Positions 26,348-34,402 of a stretch of 64,000 nt of DNA are shown in pieces. Position numbers and translations under genes: made by a program. The stretch is taken from positions 1 to 64,000 of the forward strand of contig JABCYZ010000003.1 of the NCBI GenBank assembly GCA_013289955.1. The letters are read 5' to 3'. The notes beneath the pieces were generated by a model that ran no database searches, had not been told where the DNA came from, and saw nothing but the letters and a program-made list of their open reading frames with translations. The stretch comes from Acidobacteriota bacterium. GTDB lineage: Bacteria; Acidobacteriota; Terriglobia; Acidiferrales; UBA7541. The first letter of the stretch is position 1. The number at the start of each line of letters is the position of its first letter.

Positions 26348-27841
26348 CTATTCCGGCAGGGATTTCTTGCGCAACTCGACTCGTATCTTTACGTCCCCGA
26401 TCGCCCGGCCGTTTGCCTCGGCGTGCACGCTGATCTCCTGCGGCTCGGGATTTTTCGGGGCCGGATCGCTCAGCGCGGGCAGATTCACCTCGATGCGTGC
26501 TGCCCCTACCTGCTTCGGTCCGACCGTGAATTTCAGAGGGCCCGCATGCGGGCTCCAGCCCGGCGGCAGATTCGCCGAAAGCGTGAATTCTCGTGATTCT
26601 GACGTCTGATTGCCGAGCCACAGAGGAATAACAAATGTCCCTCCCGCTTGTTGCGCGATTTCCGGCGGCTCCGGGTGAGGCAAATGCGTTAGACCGTGCT
26701 CTCGGCGAAATTCGGCGTAATAATTCCAGGGTCCAGCGAGTTCCACGGAAACTTCCGGCTTCGTTGGCGGAGGCGCGGTATCCGGCCGCGTAAACGGAAT
26801 CGCACCCGGCGTGATGCCTTCAAAGACATCTCCCTTCACGCTTCCGCCCACCAGCGATTTTCCAAGGACGAAACTTATCCCACTGCCCCAGAAACCATCC
26901 GACATGACCATCTTTTCGATTTGCGCCTCATCCATTTTGGCGAGCGAATCGATGAAGCCCTTCGCCTGCGTTTCATGCCTGCGAAAAGACTCGAGAGCCA
27001 CGCGCCAGTAGGCCAGTTTCGCCGATTTCGATATTTCTCTTACGGAATACTTCGGGCCTCTCTCCCGAAAAATGTCTTCTTTGTCCGCATCCGGGAAGTA
27101 ATAAATTTTCTTCGTCTGCCAGGGGCGTAAATTCTCTAAATAGGGCTCCAGCCGCCGCAAGGGCGCAGCGATTTGCTCGGGGAACGTGGCCGGGTCTCCG
27201 GCAAGATCGAATGCTTCGGTCGCCAGCACACCGGCCGCTTGATGATCTCCATGATCCTCGCCGATGAACGTCCCCGGCAAGAATGTCAAAATCACTTCCG
27301 GCCTGGTCAGCCGCACGATGCGCACGAGATTTTCGAGCGCCATTCCGTGGCCCCAGTTGGCGAGCGATTCGAGAACGTCCTGCGACGCCGTGTCTTTTCC
27401 GCCCAAGAACCAGACCTTGTCGATTCCCAGAACGGCGTTCGCGCGGCGCGCCTCGATTTCCCGTATATCGCCAAGCGCCGTGGCTTGTTCGGCGCCAGCC
27501 TCGTTCGCTCCGCTGCTGCCGCGTGTGCCGTAAGCGACGGCGACGCGCTTACCCTCATCGATCGCCCGCGCCAGATACGGCGTTGCAGCCCCTTCGTCAT
27601 CGGGATGCGCCACCACCAGCAAAATGTCCACCTTGTAGCGCTCATCGGCCTCGGGAACTCCGAGAGGCGCTTGCGCTCTCAGGATGGGAGAAAGGAACGA
27701 GCATGTCAGAATGCCGAGCATCGGCAGCGCACGGCGCCGAATCGCAGCGAGCGCCGCTATCGACCGAGAATATTGAGTCTTTTTTTGCGCAAGAGAATGG
27801 CCAGGGACGACAAAACGCGTTGCTTCCGGGGATGGGTCCAT
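26348..27841 (-). CDS. exported PIG-L family deacetylase with C-terminal NEW3-like domain
   Basis: LmbE/PIG-L metal-dependent deacetylase. The zinc motif is VVAHPDDEG (His79, Asp81, Asp82) with the distal HGDHQAAG about 120 residues later. The N-terminus (AAIRRRALPMLGILTCSFLSPILRAQA) is a signal peptide with its positive region, which supports the long start at 27841 over Met41. The last 90 residues (LSANLPPGWS ... KQVGAARIEVNLPAL) form a beta-sandwich resembling the NPCBM-associated NEW3 domain, so the enzyme probably acts on extracytoplasmic glycan or a glycosylated substrate. Divergent from the hydrolase at 27976. Confidence 0.88.
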   Translation of the reverse strand: MDPSPEATRFVVPGHSLAQKKTQYSRSIAALAAIRRRALPMLGILTCSFLSPILRAQAPLGVPEADERYKVDILLVVAHPDDEGAATPYLARAIDEGKRVAVAYGTRGSSGANEAGAEQATALGDIREIEARRANAVLGIDKVWFLGGKDTASQDVLESLANWGHGMALENLVRIVRLTRPEVILTFLPGTFIGEDHGDHQAAGVLATEAFDLAGDPATFPEQIAAPLRRLEPYLENLRPWQTKKIYYFPDADKEDIFRERGPKYSVREISKSAKLAYWRVALESFRRHETQAKGFIDSLAKMDEAQIEKMVMSDGFWGSGISFVLGKSLVGGSVKGDVFEGITPGAIPFTRPDTAPPPTKPEVSVELAGPWNYYAEFRREHGLTHLPHPEPPEIAQQAGGTFVIPLWLGNQTSESREFTLSANLPPGWSPHAGPLKFTVGPKQVGAARIEVNLPALSDPAPKNPEPQEISVHAEANGRAIGDVKIRVELRKKSLPE

Positions 27842-27975
27842 CGAAGAATTCTATATCGAACCGGCGGAAATCTCCCACCGGCCGTTGCGCCCCCCTATTC
27901 TGTCGCTCACGCGGCGAATTTCCGGGACCCCAGTGCGCTCTCCTCCGGCGGCTTTCGCGCGTCTATACTGTTTCC

Positions 27976-29403
27976 ATGTTGAAGCTCGCTCTACTTTGCA
28001 CAGTGCTCGGGGCCTTTTCCGCAGGGGCCCGGGCGCAACAGAGCACTCCTCCGAATCCTCCGCCCAAGGATTTCGAGCCCGGTGTCCTCTTTCCCAAAGT
28101 CTCCTGTGCGGCCCCATCCGAGCAGAGCTATGCGCTATACCTTCCTTCTCGCTACTCTCCTGAAAGGCGCTGGCCGATTGTCTATGCCTTCGACCCCGGC
28201 GCTCGCGGAAAGATGCCCGTCGAGTTGATGAAAGACGCGGCCGAGCGTTACGGCTACATCGTCGCGGGCTCGAATAATTCGCACAACGGCGCTTGGAAAC
28301 CGGAAGCCGACGCCGCCCAGGCAATGTTCGAAGACACGCATCTGCGGCTTTCGATCGATAACAAACGCATCTATTTCGCCGGGTTTTCCGGAGGTGCTCG
28401 CCTCGCTTCGACGCTTGCCGAACGCTGCAACTGCGCCGCAGGCGTGCTCTTGAACGGCGCCGGCTTTTCGCCCTCGGCCCCGCCGGCGGCGGGCGCAACG
28501 TTTTCAGTCTTCGCGGCCGTCGGCGTCCTCGACTTCAACTATCCCGAGGTTCTCGATCTTGACGCGACACTCGGTTCGCTTCGTTACGCTCATTCGTTGC
28601 GCCGGTTCGATGGCCCGCACCAATGGGCGCCCGCTAGCGTCATGGACGAGGCGCTGGCCTGGTTTCGCCTGATCTCTATGAAGGAGGGCCGCGAAGAACG
28701 CGACACTGGATTCGTAAGAGCCCAAGCCGGCGAAGTTGAGAAACGCGCGAAAGGGCTCGAAGTTGCCGGCGATCCGTACGGCACGTGGAAGGAGTATCGT
28801 CAGGCTGCCGACACGTTTGACGGCCTCGGAGAAGCGCCGGCCTTTCGCGAGCGCGCCGTCGCCATGGAAAAAGAAAAGGCTGTCCGTGACGCTGTGAAGC
28901 GCGAGCAGCAAGACATCCAAGAACAAGCCCGCCTGAGCGCGGACATTTATTCAGGGCTCGCCGCTCTTCGTCAGGATGGCCCCAACCGCGCAGATACCCG
29001 CAGCCAGCTGGAACAACAGATTTCCCAGCTTCGCACCCGCACCATACACGAAAAAAATCCGCAAGAGCTCCGCGTCGCCAAGCGCGCCATGGCTGGCATT
29101 TTCGTCGAAGCCATGGAGACGGGTCAGGAACGCCTGGAGGCCAAAGACCTCCCGCATGCGCGCGCCTATTTTGAATTGGCGGCCGACGCGGACCCCGATT
29201 CGGTCTGGCCTCTGGGCCAGATAGCCGTCACTCGCGCCCTGGACGGCGACCAGAAAGGCACGCTGGAAGCTCTTTGCCGCGCAAAAGAAAAAATAGAGGA
29301 TCCGGCTGCGTTTTCCGCATGGCTCAACGAAGAGCCGGCTTTCGCCAAATTTCACGATATCTCCGAATTCCGGGCTCTCCTGGCACCGGCTTCTCAACCT
29401 TGA
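27976..29403 (+). CDS. exported alpha/beta hydrolase with helical C-terminal region
   Basis: A 475-residue exported protein. Signal peptide LALLCTVLGAFSAGARA; residues about 40-230 are an esterase/PHB-depolymerase-like fold with YLPSRYSPERRWPIVYAFDPG, nucleophile elbow GFSGGAR (Ser138) and the probable catalytic His in DGPHQW. From about residue 235 to the end it is helical and lysine/glutamate-rich with TPR-like pairs, suggesting a binding or assembly domain. ATG 27976 follows TATACT by a few bases, so the leader is short. The first repeat of the 29.4-34.3 kb island lies 7 bp after its stop codon. Confidence 0.78.
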   Translation: MLKLALLCTVLGAFSAGARAQQSTPPNPPPKDFEPGVLFPKVSCAAPSEQSYALYLPSRYSPERRWPIVYAFDPGARGKMPVELMKDAAERYGYIVAGSNNSHNGAWKPEADAAQAMFEDTHLRLSIDNKRIYFAGFSGGARLASTLAERCNCAAGVLLNGAGFSPSAPPAAGATFSVFAAVGVLDFNYPEVLDLDATLGSLRYAHSLRRFDGPHQWAPASVMDEALAWFRLISMKEGREERDTGFVRAQAGEVEKRAKGLEVAGDPYGTWKEYRQAADTFDGLGEAPAFRERAVAMEKEKAVRDAVKREQQDIQEQARLSADIYSGLAALRQDGPNRADTRSQLEQQISQLRTRTIHEKNPQELRVAKRAMAGIFVEAMETGQERLEAKDLPHARAYFELAADADPDSVWPLGQIAVTRALDGDQKGTLEALCRAKEKIEDPAAFSAWLNEEPAFAKFHDISEFRALLAPASQP

Positions 29404-29409
29404 AAATCA

Positions 29410-29433
29410 GGTAGTGGGTCAGTTTCCGGTTAC
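29410..29433 (+). repeat. island repeat copy 1 (left end)
   Basis: Contains TAGTGGGTCAGTTTCCGGTTAC. It is the inverted counterpart of the copy at 34307-34330, differing at a single position over 24 bases. Confidence 0.85.
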
Positions 29434-29567
29434 GGCCCTTGCCGAGAGTAGCGAACGGCATGGAACAAGAGAGCTCCATCTCTCGTAACTCCACTTGCGG
29501 GAGTGCCTAACCGCAACCCTTCTGTTTCGTCTATGTCGATGCGTTCAGACCGGCTTTGGAGACACAA

Positions 29568-30695
29568 ATGAATTGCTTGGGGATGAGAACGCGAAGTGCT
29601 GTTGTGCTTGGGGCTATCGTTGTCGGTTTGCCTGTTTTTTCGCCGATGTGGCGGGCAAACAAGACACCGGCGACACCCACCGAGGCAACGGTTCCGCAGC
29701 TGGAGAGAGACATTCCCGAACTAATGAAAAAAGACGGTGTGCCAGGGTTGTCGATTGCTGTGATTCGCGCCGGAAAGACAGCGTGGCTGCACGGCTTCGG
29801 GCTGAAAGAGGTAAAAACGGGCCAGGCGGTGACGGGGGAAACAGTTTTTGAAGCGGCTTCCCTGAGCAAGCCGGTGTTTACCTATGGCGTGCTGAAACTA
29901 GTGGAACAGGGGAAGCTGGGGTTGGACGTTCCGCTAACAGGGTATTTGCCGAAGCCCTTTGTCGAGGGTGACGAGCGCCTTCTAAAAATTACGGCGCGGA
30001 TCGTCCTGAGCCATCGAACCGGATTCCCGAACTGGCCGGCAGATGACGGTTCAGTCTCCATTTATTTCACGCCGGGAGAGCGGTTTAGCTACTCGGGCGA
30101 GGGCTATATCTACCTGCAGCGCGTGGTCGAGAAAATCACCGGTAAACCACTCAACGAATATATGACACAAGCCGTGTTCACGCCGTTGGGCATGACCAGC
30201 AGCAGTTATGTCTGGCGGCCAGACTTTGATGCACTAACCGCTACGGGTCACGACTCAGACGCGAAGCCGACCACATTGTGGAAACCAACAGAGGCGGGGG
30301 CCGCTTCGACGCTGAACACAACAGCCAGGGACTACGCGCTATTTGTTGAGGCCATTCTCAATGGGAAGGGGCTCAAGCCGGCGACTCTCAGCGAGATGGA
30401 AACGCCGGAAATCGCACTCGATCCGGAGTGCAGGATTTGCATCAAGCAAGAGCCGAAGCAGTTATCGAGGAATCTATTTTGGGGATTGGGATGGGGCATT
30501 GAGCGCAAAGATGGAACCGATGTGCATTGGCACTGGGGAGACAACGGCTCATTCAAGGGTTTCGTTATGGCAGATCCGAAGACGAAGTCAGGGGTGGTGA
30601 TGTTCCTAAACAGTGAAAAGGGACTGGAGGTCGCGAAGCCAGTGGTAGACGAGGTGATGGGTAGGGGCTCGCTGGCCTTCGAATGGCTCAAATAA
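29568..30695 (+). CDS. exported serine hydrolase (class C beta-lactamase-like)
   Basis: Signal peptide (RTRSAVVLGAIVVGLPVFSP) followed by the beta-lactamase/PBP fold: SLSK nucleophile motif (Ser98-Lys101), YSG in place of YSN, and HWGDNGSFKG in the KTG position. I start at ATG 29568 with GGAG six bases upstream; a TTG at 29556 is the alternative. 375 residues fits a single-domain family member. It is the first gene of the repeat-bounded island and resembles, at fold level only, the serine hydrolases at 8444 and 31531. Substrate unknown. Confidence 0.85.
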   Translation: MNCLGMRTRSAVVLGAIVVGLPVFSPMWRANKTPATPTEATVPQLERDIPELMKKDGVPGLSIAVIRAGKTAWLHGFGLKEVKTGQAVTGETVFEAASLSKPVFTYGVLKLVEQGKLGLDVPLTGYLPKPFVEGDERLLKITARIVLSHRTGFPNWPADDGSVSIYFTPGERFSYSGEGYIYLQRVVEKITGKPLNEYMTQAVFTPLGMTSSSYVWRPDFDALTATGHDSDAKPTTLWKPTEAGAASTLNTTARDYALFVEAILNGKGLKPATLSEMETPEIALDPECRICIKQEPKQLSRNLFWGLGWGIERKDGTDVHWHWGDNGSFKGFVMADPKTKSGVVMFLNSEKGLEVAKPVVDEVMGRGSLAFEWLK

Positions 30696-30996
30696 GAAAG
30701 CCGTTGCGCCCTCTTCTTTCTCAACGGCTGCATAGAAGTAAGCCCGACGATTGTCTACCGCGAGTTTCCCCAACCCTTAGGTCTTTCGTTGTCTCTTCAA
30801 AGGCAGAACTTCTTCACGAATTGTCCTCAACTCCCGATTTGTCGTGCGAGCTCAACTGGTCGACGCAACACTTGCGTGGAGTTTACTCGCGGGAGTCTCG
30901 AAACCCAAAGTTCTCTTCGGCAAGTATTGACGCAGCAAGCGATTGGTGTTTTCGTTCGTTCCTCGCTGCCAAGGGCTGTGCGGATCACAGAAGGAC
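30696..30996. other. spacer with an 8-bp hairpin, no gene
   Basis: About 300 bp without coding character. AGCCGTTG at 30699-30706 and CAACGGCT at 30722-30729 form a perfect 8-bp stem. On the plus strand no T-run follows; read on the minus strand it is followed by TTTCTTATTT, so it may terminate leftward transcription. Confidence 0.4.
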
Positions 30997-31233
30997 CTAC
31001 TTGGAAGCTCGCCCTCGCAGGCTGCGCCAGTTCCACACATTGTAGGAATAGAGCGCAACGCAGAAGAGATTCGCGGGTATGAATCCAAACTGCGCGGTTC
31101 GTGAAGCAATGACGCAGACGACCAGGCTATTTGCTCCGGCTACCATCCACCCTTGCCAGAATTTCCTTCCTATGAGGATAGTTGAAAGGACTGTAAGAAC
31201 GCACGAGATATAATCCAGACGAAGCACGGTCAC
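30997..31233 (-). CDS. small membrane protein of unknown function
   Basis: 78 residues with two or three hydrophobic segments ([15 protein letters not shown], then [14 protein letters not shown] and [17 protein letters not shown]) ending in [11 protein letters not shown]. The start is GTG, either 31233 or two codons later where AGGTGA precedes it. The pattern resembles short PnuC-like or sodium-symporter accessory membrane pieces but I do not recognise a family. It is the only clearly minus-strand membrane gene in the island; no partner gene is evident. Confidence 0.55.
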   Translation of the reverse strand: MTVLRLDYISCVLTVLSTILIGRKFWQGWMVAGANSLVVCVIASRTAQFGFIPANLFCVALYSYNVWNWRSLRGRASK

Positions 31234-31530
31234 CTATACATGATCACTGAGTCTTTGGCGCACCTTATGTGCACCCGGGCCGCTTTTTCTGCGCGGCCTA
31301 CCGTCAGACTAGCAGTTCAGGTTTCAGCCCATAACTGTTCTTTGGTTCAGTTGCGCTCGGGAAGTCAACCCTTGCTAAGTTGGGTCGACGGATTCATCAA
31401 AGTTCCCAAGTTACCAGTAACCGCTGCCAGGCTTCAGACTAAGAAACCTAAGCACGGTCCGGCTCCAGGTTTCTTGGTGTGCGACAGTCTAAATGTGTAA
31501 CCAAATCCGGAATCCTCAGTATTCGATAGC

Positions 31531-32670
31531 ATGAGAACATCCCCGCACCGATTGTGCGTTTTATCTGTTGCTCTGCTTTTGGCCGCTCGTCCGGCCTTCG
31601 GTCAATTGGCGTCAGACAACCCGACGCGAACGGCTCTCGACAAAGCGGTGGACAAGGCCGTCGGAGAATTCTTTCAGCAAGATCAACATGTTGGGCTCTC
31701 GGTTGGGATTTCCGACCACGGCGAAGCTGTCTTTTATAACTACGGTACAGTGAGCAAATCTAACGTTCGTGTGCCGGACCGAAAGAGCGTTTATGAGATT
31801 GCATCGATCACGAAGACCTTCACTGGAGCTCTCGCAAGCAGGGCTGTATTCGACAAAAAGATGACGCTCGACGGGGATTTCAGGGTCTATCTGACTCAGG
31901 GATACCCGAACTTAGAGAAGAATGGGAAGTTCACCACCTTGAGGTTGCTTGCAGCGCACCGGGCCGGCCTGCCGAAGAATGTTCCGGACACGGATGCTCT
32001 CTTTAAGAATCCCAATTTCGATACTTTGCCGTTCCAGCTAATCGAGTTGGAAAAGCCATACGATGACGAGGCTTATTTGCGAGCGCTGCATCAGGTCGAG
32101 TTGCGTAGCGAGCCTGGAAGCGAGTTTCTCTACTCCAACTTTGGAATCAAGCTGATTGGCTTTGGGCTCCAGCAGGTGTACCACCAGTCTTTCGAACAAC
32201 TGCTTCAGACGAAAATACTGGGGCCCCTCGGAATGAAGCGAACGGGCCTCGCGGTGTCGCCGCAGAACGAACGACTCCTGGTGCATGGCTACAGCCCCGG
32301 AGGCAAACCGATGCCCTACCATCTTTTCAATGCTGGCGCAGCGGGAGGGTTGTATTCAGATGCCGAAGATATGGTGCGATACATTGACTGGCAACTCGAT
32401 GAGAGCGATCCCACGATTAGGCAATCCCATTCCGCGATCTTCGGCAACGGCGAGAGCGTCCAGGACGGTCTGATCTGGTACATGACACAAGAAGGTGGCG
32501 AACGGCAACTATGGGAAAGCGGCGGAGCGTTTGGAATGGCTAGTCAGCTGGTTCTTTATCCAGAATCAAAGATCGGAATCGTGCTCTTGGCAAATGACGG
32601 CGGGTTTTCCACACAGGACGAGCTGCGCGAATTGGCCAAGAAGATTCGCGAGGCTTGCGGGCTGCAATAG
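31531..32670 (+). CDS. exported serine hydrolase (class C beta-lactamase-like)
   Basis: Signal peptide LSVALLLAARPAFGQ, then the fold with SITK (Ser92-Lys95), LYSNFG (YSN motif) and ESGGAFG near the C-terminus in the position of KTG. 379 residues. About 300 bp of apparently non-coding DNA (31234-31530) precede it. This is the second such enzyme in the island, but it is not a close duplicate of the one at 29568. Probable activities are D-Ala amidase, esterase or peptidase in the periplasm; beta-lactam resistance cannot be inferred from the sequence alone. Confidence 0.86.
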   Translation: MRTSPHRLCVLSVALLLAARPAFGQLASDNPTRTALDKAVDKAVGEFFQQDQHVGLSVGISDHGEAVFYNYGTVSKSNVRVPDRKSVYEIASITKTFTGALASRAVFDKKMTLDGDFRVYLTQGYPNLEKNGKFTTLRLLAAHRAGLPKNVPDTDALFKNPNFDTLPFQLIELEKPYDDEAYLRALHQVELRSEPGSEFLYSNFGIKLIGFGLQQVYHQSFEQLLQTKILGPLGMKRTGLAVSPQNERLLVHGYSPGGKPMPYHLFNAGAAGGLYSDAEDMVRYIDWQLDESDPTIRQSHSAIFGNGESVQDGLIWYMTQEGGERQLWESGGAFGMASQLVLYPESKIGIVLLANDGGFSTQDELRELAKKIREACGLQ

Positions 32671-32764
32671 GAGGTGGCGGCAGTGCCGCACGATTGAAGC
32701 AAGCTCCTGGTAAGTCGTGCGGGACATAGTAGATTCCGTTCAAATTTGGAGTACACTTCGGCAG

Positions 32765-33082
32765 ATGGCAGAACTAGAAAATATCGATTGGTGGAACAGT
32801 AGCCGTCGCAGCCGCGACGCACTTTTGTGCATGTTGTGTGTGGGCTCGCTTTCGTGTTTGTCGTCCTCTCACCAACCGGCTGGACTGGGCTTGTTCGTTG
32901 GCTCGGTCAACGTTTATTTATCACTTCATCCCGACGCCAGATTTTATCGGGGACGCTTAGCAACCAGTCAACCAAGAGGGCCTGAACAGCATCCGCGAAT
33001 ACTCTACCGATTCCTGTTCCTCGCGGGCGGGTTGCTTGTTATCTGGGTTTCTGTTCGACAATTCCTTCACCACAGGGGCTAG
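32765..33082 (+). CDS. putative small membrane protein
   Basis: About 105 residues from ATG 32765 (the frame is open from 32717). It has two hydrophobic segments, ALLCMLCVGSLSCL and LYRFLFLAGGLLVIWVSVRQF, separated by a basic loop. No family is recognised. A GGAG lies 13 bases before the ATG, too far for an ideal ribosome site. It may be an orphan gene of the island or spurious. Confidence 0.4.
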   Translation: MAELENIDWWNSSRRSRDALLCMLCVGSLSCLSSSHQPAGLGLFVGSVNVYLSLHPDARFYRGRLATSQPRGPEQHPRILYRFLFLAGGLLVIWVSVRQFLHHRG

Positions 33083-33163
33083 GTTCAGTACCCACTTTCC
33101 GATAACCGCTGCGAGCAGGAGTTCAATGGATATTCAGCTTGGACTCATACGGCGCCGGTCACT

Positions 33164-33379
33164 CTAGTTACGCGTTGAGAGAAACATGCAAAATAACGAA
33201 AAAAAGACAATCAAGATTCCCGAAACCCGAATTACACGAGGCCGACCTTCTAGATTGCTATCTCCCCATTTGGCGGAGAGTACCAGCCAACTCGCGGTAT
33301 GGTTCGGCCGCGAGCCCACCGCGAGGAACCCGAAAAGGAACGCGTAGCTCCCCCAGCCTAATTGGGTCTTCACCGCCAA
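33164..33379 (-). CDS. putative single-pass small membrane protein
   Basis: A 71-residue minus-strand frame starting at TTG (or a GTG two codons later). It ends in a clean membrane segment, VIRVSGILIVFFSLFCMFL, preceded by a polar stretch. Short proteins of this shape occur near anti-phage and cassette-like loci, but I recognise no family and the start codon is poor. Confidence 0.35.
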   Translation of the reverse strand: MAVKTQLGWGSYAFLFGFLAVGSRPNHTASWLVLSAKWGDSNLEGRPRVIRVSGILIVFFSLFCMFLSTRN

Positions 33380-33520
33380 TACGTCGGAGACATCATTTCA
33401 TTTCGTCCATAGCTGCTCGCCTGCTGGCGACCCCGCGAAGTTTCCCCTTCGAAATAGGATAGAGTTGCTCAATTCCAGAGAGAATTTATCACGAATTGGC
33501 TCAAGTGCCTGGTTTGTCGC

Positions 33521-33577
33521 GTAATCGGAAACTGACCCACTATCAAAAATCGGGTAGTGGGTCAGTTTCCGATTAAC
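33521..33577. repeat. central back-to-back repeat pair forming a long palindrome
   Basis: Repeat copies 2 and 3 face each other: 33522-33542 and 33555-33575 are perfect 21-bp inverted complements (arm begins TAATCGGAAACTGACC), separated by 12 bp. Each arm is the same sequence, apart from one or two bases, as the outer copies at 29410 and 34307. Confidence 0.85.
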
Positions 33578-33632
33578 CGACGCTTGCAAAGAATTGTGAT
33601 AAATTCCAATTATCTGGGCAGATTCTGGAGCG

Positions 33633-34274
33633 ATGTCGGGTGGGCGAAATCCGGTGAAGAACATTATCTTAATTTCGGCTCTATGGTGCACAACGGCCTT
33701 GGCATTTGCCGACGACTCGTATTTTCCAATCAAGACAAAGGCGGGCGGTGAGGGTGTAAGTGAGTTCGAGTCCAATTGGTACGGCAAGGCTTTAGAACGA
33801 ATGAACGAACCTCGGTTGCCCGGATTCACTAAGGACGTGAACGCTGACATCTACCGCATCATGATTCTGCCTACGTGGGGAAACCCCATTGTAGTCAGGG
33901 TCCAAAGACACGGGGAATTGTACAGCCTGTCATCTCGTCGGTTAGATGGACAGGGGGGATATGACCCCGGCAAATTGGCCGAATCAAAGGACATCGAACT
34001 AAGTGCAGACGAATCAAAGTCTCTTGCTGTACTGATTCAGAATCTCAACTTCTTCCAGTTGCCAGCAGAAGACCGCGTAAGAGGCTTTGACGGCGACCAG
34101 TGGATAGTCGAAGGCGTTTCACAAGGTAAATACCATGTTGCTGTGCGCTGGTGCGCCAATTCCTATGACCCTGAGAAACGCAAACTGACTACTTTTCTTG
34201 CCTTGTGCAGATTCTTATTAAACAAGTCCACTCTTTCAGAGAGACCGACAAATAAAGGCCACAAGCTTATCTAA
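33633..34274 (+). CDS. exported protein of unknown function
   Basis: 213 residues with an N-terminal signal peptide (NIILISALWCTTALAFA). The mature part has alternating short beta strands (PIVVRVQRHGELYSLSSRRLDG) and a C-terminal helical/Cys-containing end, which could be a lysozyme-inhibitor-like or immunity-type beta protein, but no family is recognised. The start is ATG 33633 or the GTG at 33654 closer to the signal. It is the sole gene of the right-hand unit of the island (33553-34330), bracketed directly by two inverted repeats, so it looks like a one-gene cassette with a base composition lower in G+C than its neighbours. Confidence 0.6.
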   Translation: MSGGRNPVKNIILISALWCTTALAFADDSYFPIKTKAGGEGVSEFESNWYGKALERMNEPRLPGFTKDVNADIYRIMILPTWGNPIVVRVQRHGELYSLSSRRLDGQGGYDPGKLAESKDIELSADESKSLAVLIQNLNFFQLPAEDRVRGFDGDQWIVEGVSQGKYHVAVRWCANSYDPEKRKLTTFLALCRFLLNKSTLSERPTNKGHKLI

Positions 34275-34306
34275 CCGATTTACAATTCTCAACCCTTAAT
34301 AAACGC

Positions 34307-34330
34307 GTTACCGGAAACTGACCCACTACC
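34307..34330 (-). repeat. island repeat copy 4 (right end)
   Basis: Contains GGAAACTGACCCACTACC; inverted counterpart of the left-end copy with one mismatch over 24 bases. It ends 72 bp before the thrS start. Confidence 0.85.
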
Positions 34331-34344
34331 AAAATCGCTCCGCC

Positions 34345-34373
34345 TTGACCCGGATACACCACGCCGATAAGCT
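34345..34373 (+). promoter_or_regulatory. candidate thrS promoter
   Basis: TTGACC (34345) and TAAGCT (34368) are separated by 17 bases. It lies between the right island repeat and thrS, so it would have survived the insertion. The -10 is poor. Confidence 0.35.
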
Positions 34374-34402
34374 TAGGGTTTCTCCTTCCAGGTGAACGGA
34401 CT

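Larger units (their letters stand above)
29410..34330. mobile_element. candidate repeat-bounded acquired island
   Basis: The 4.9-kb interval between the alpha/beta hydrolase and thrS is bounded by inverted copies of one repeat (29410-29433 and 34307-34330, one mismatch in 24). It is divided by a back-to-back pair of the same repeat at 33521-33577. The content is two beta-lactamase-like hydrolases, several orphan small proteins in both orientations and long spacers. The DNA looks more A+T-rich than its neighbours, near 48% G+C in a sampled 60-base line of the 33.7-kb gene. No transposase or integrase is visible, so mobility is inferred. Confidence 0.45.

Noticed and set aside
29410..34330. Integron cassette array with attC sites
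   Set aside because: Isolated RYYYAAC or GTTRRRY cores occur by chance, but no paired, foldable attC with integrase gene is visible; the inverted 24-bp repeats do not have attC architecture.
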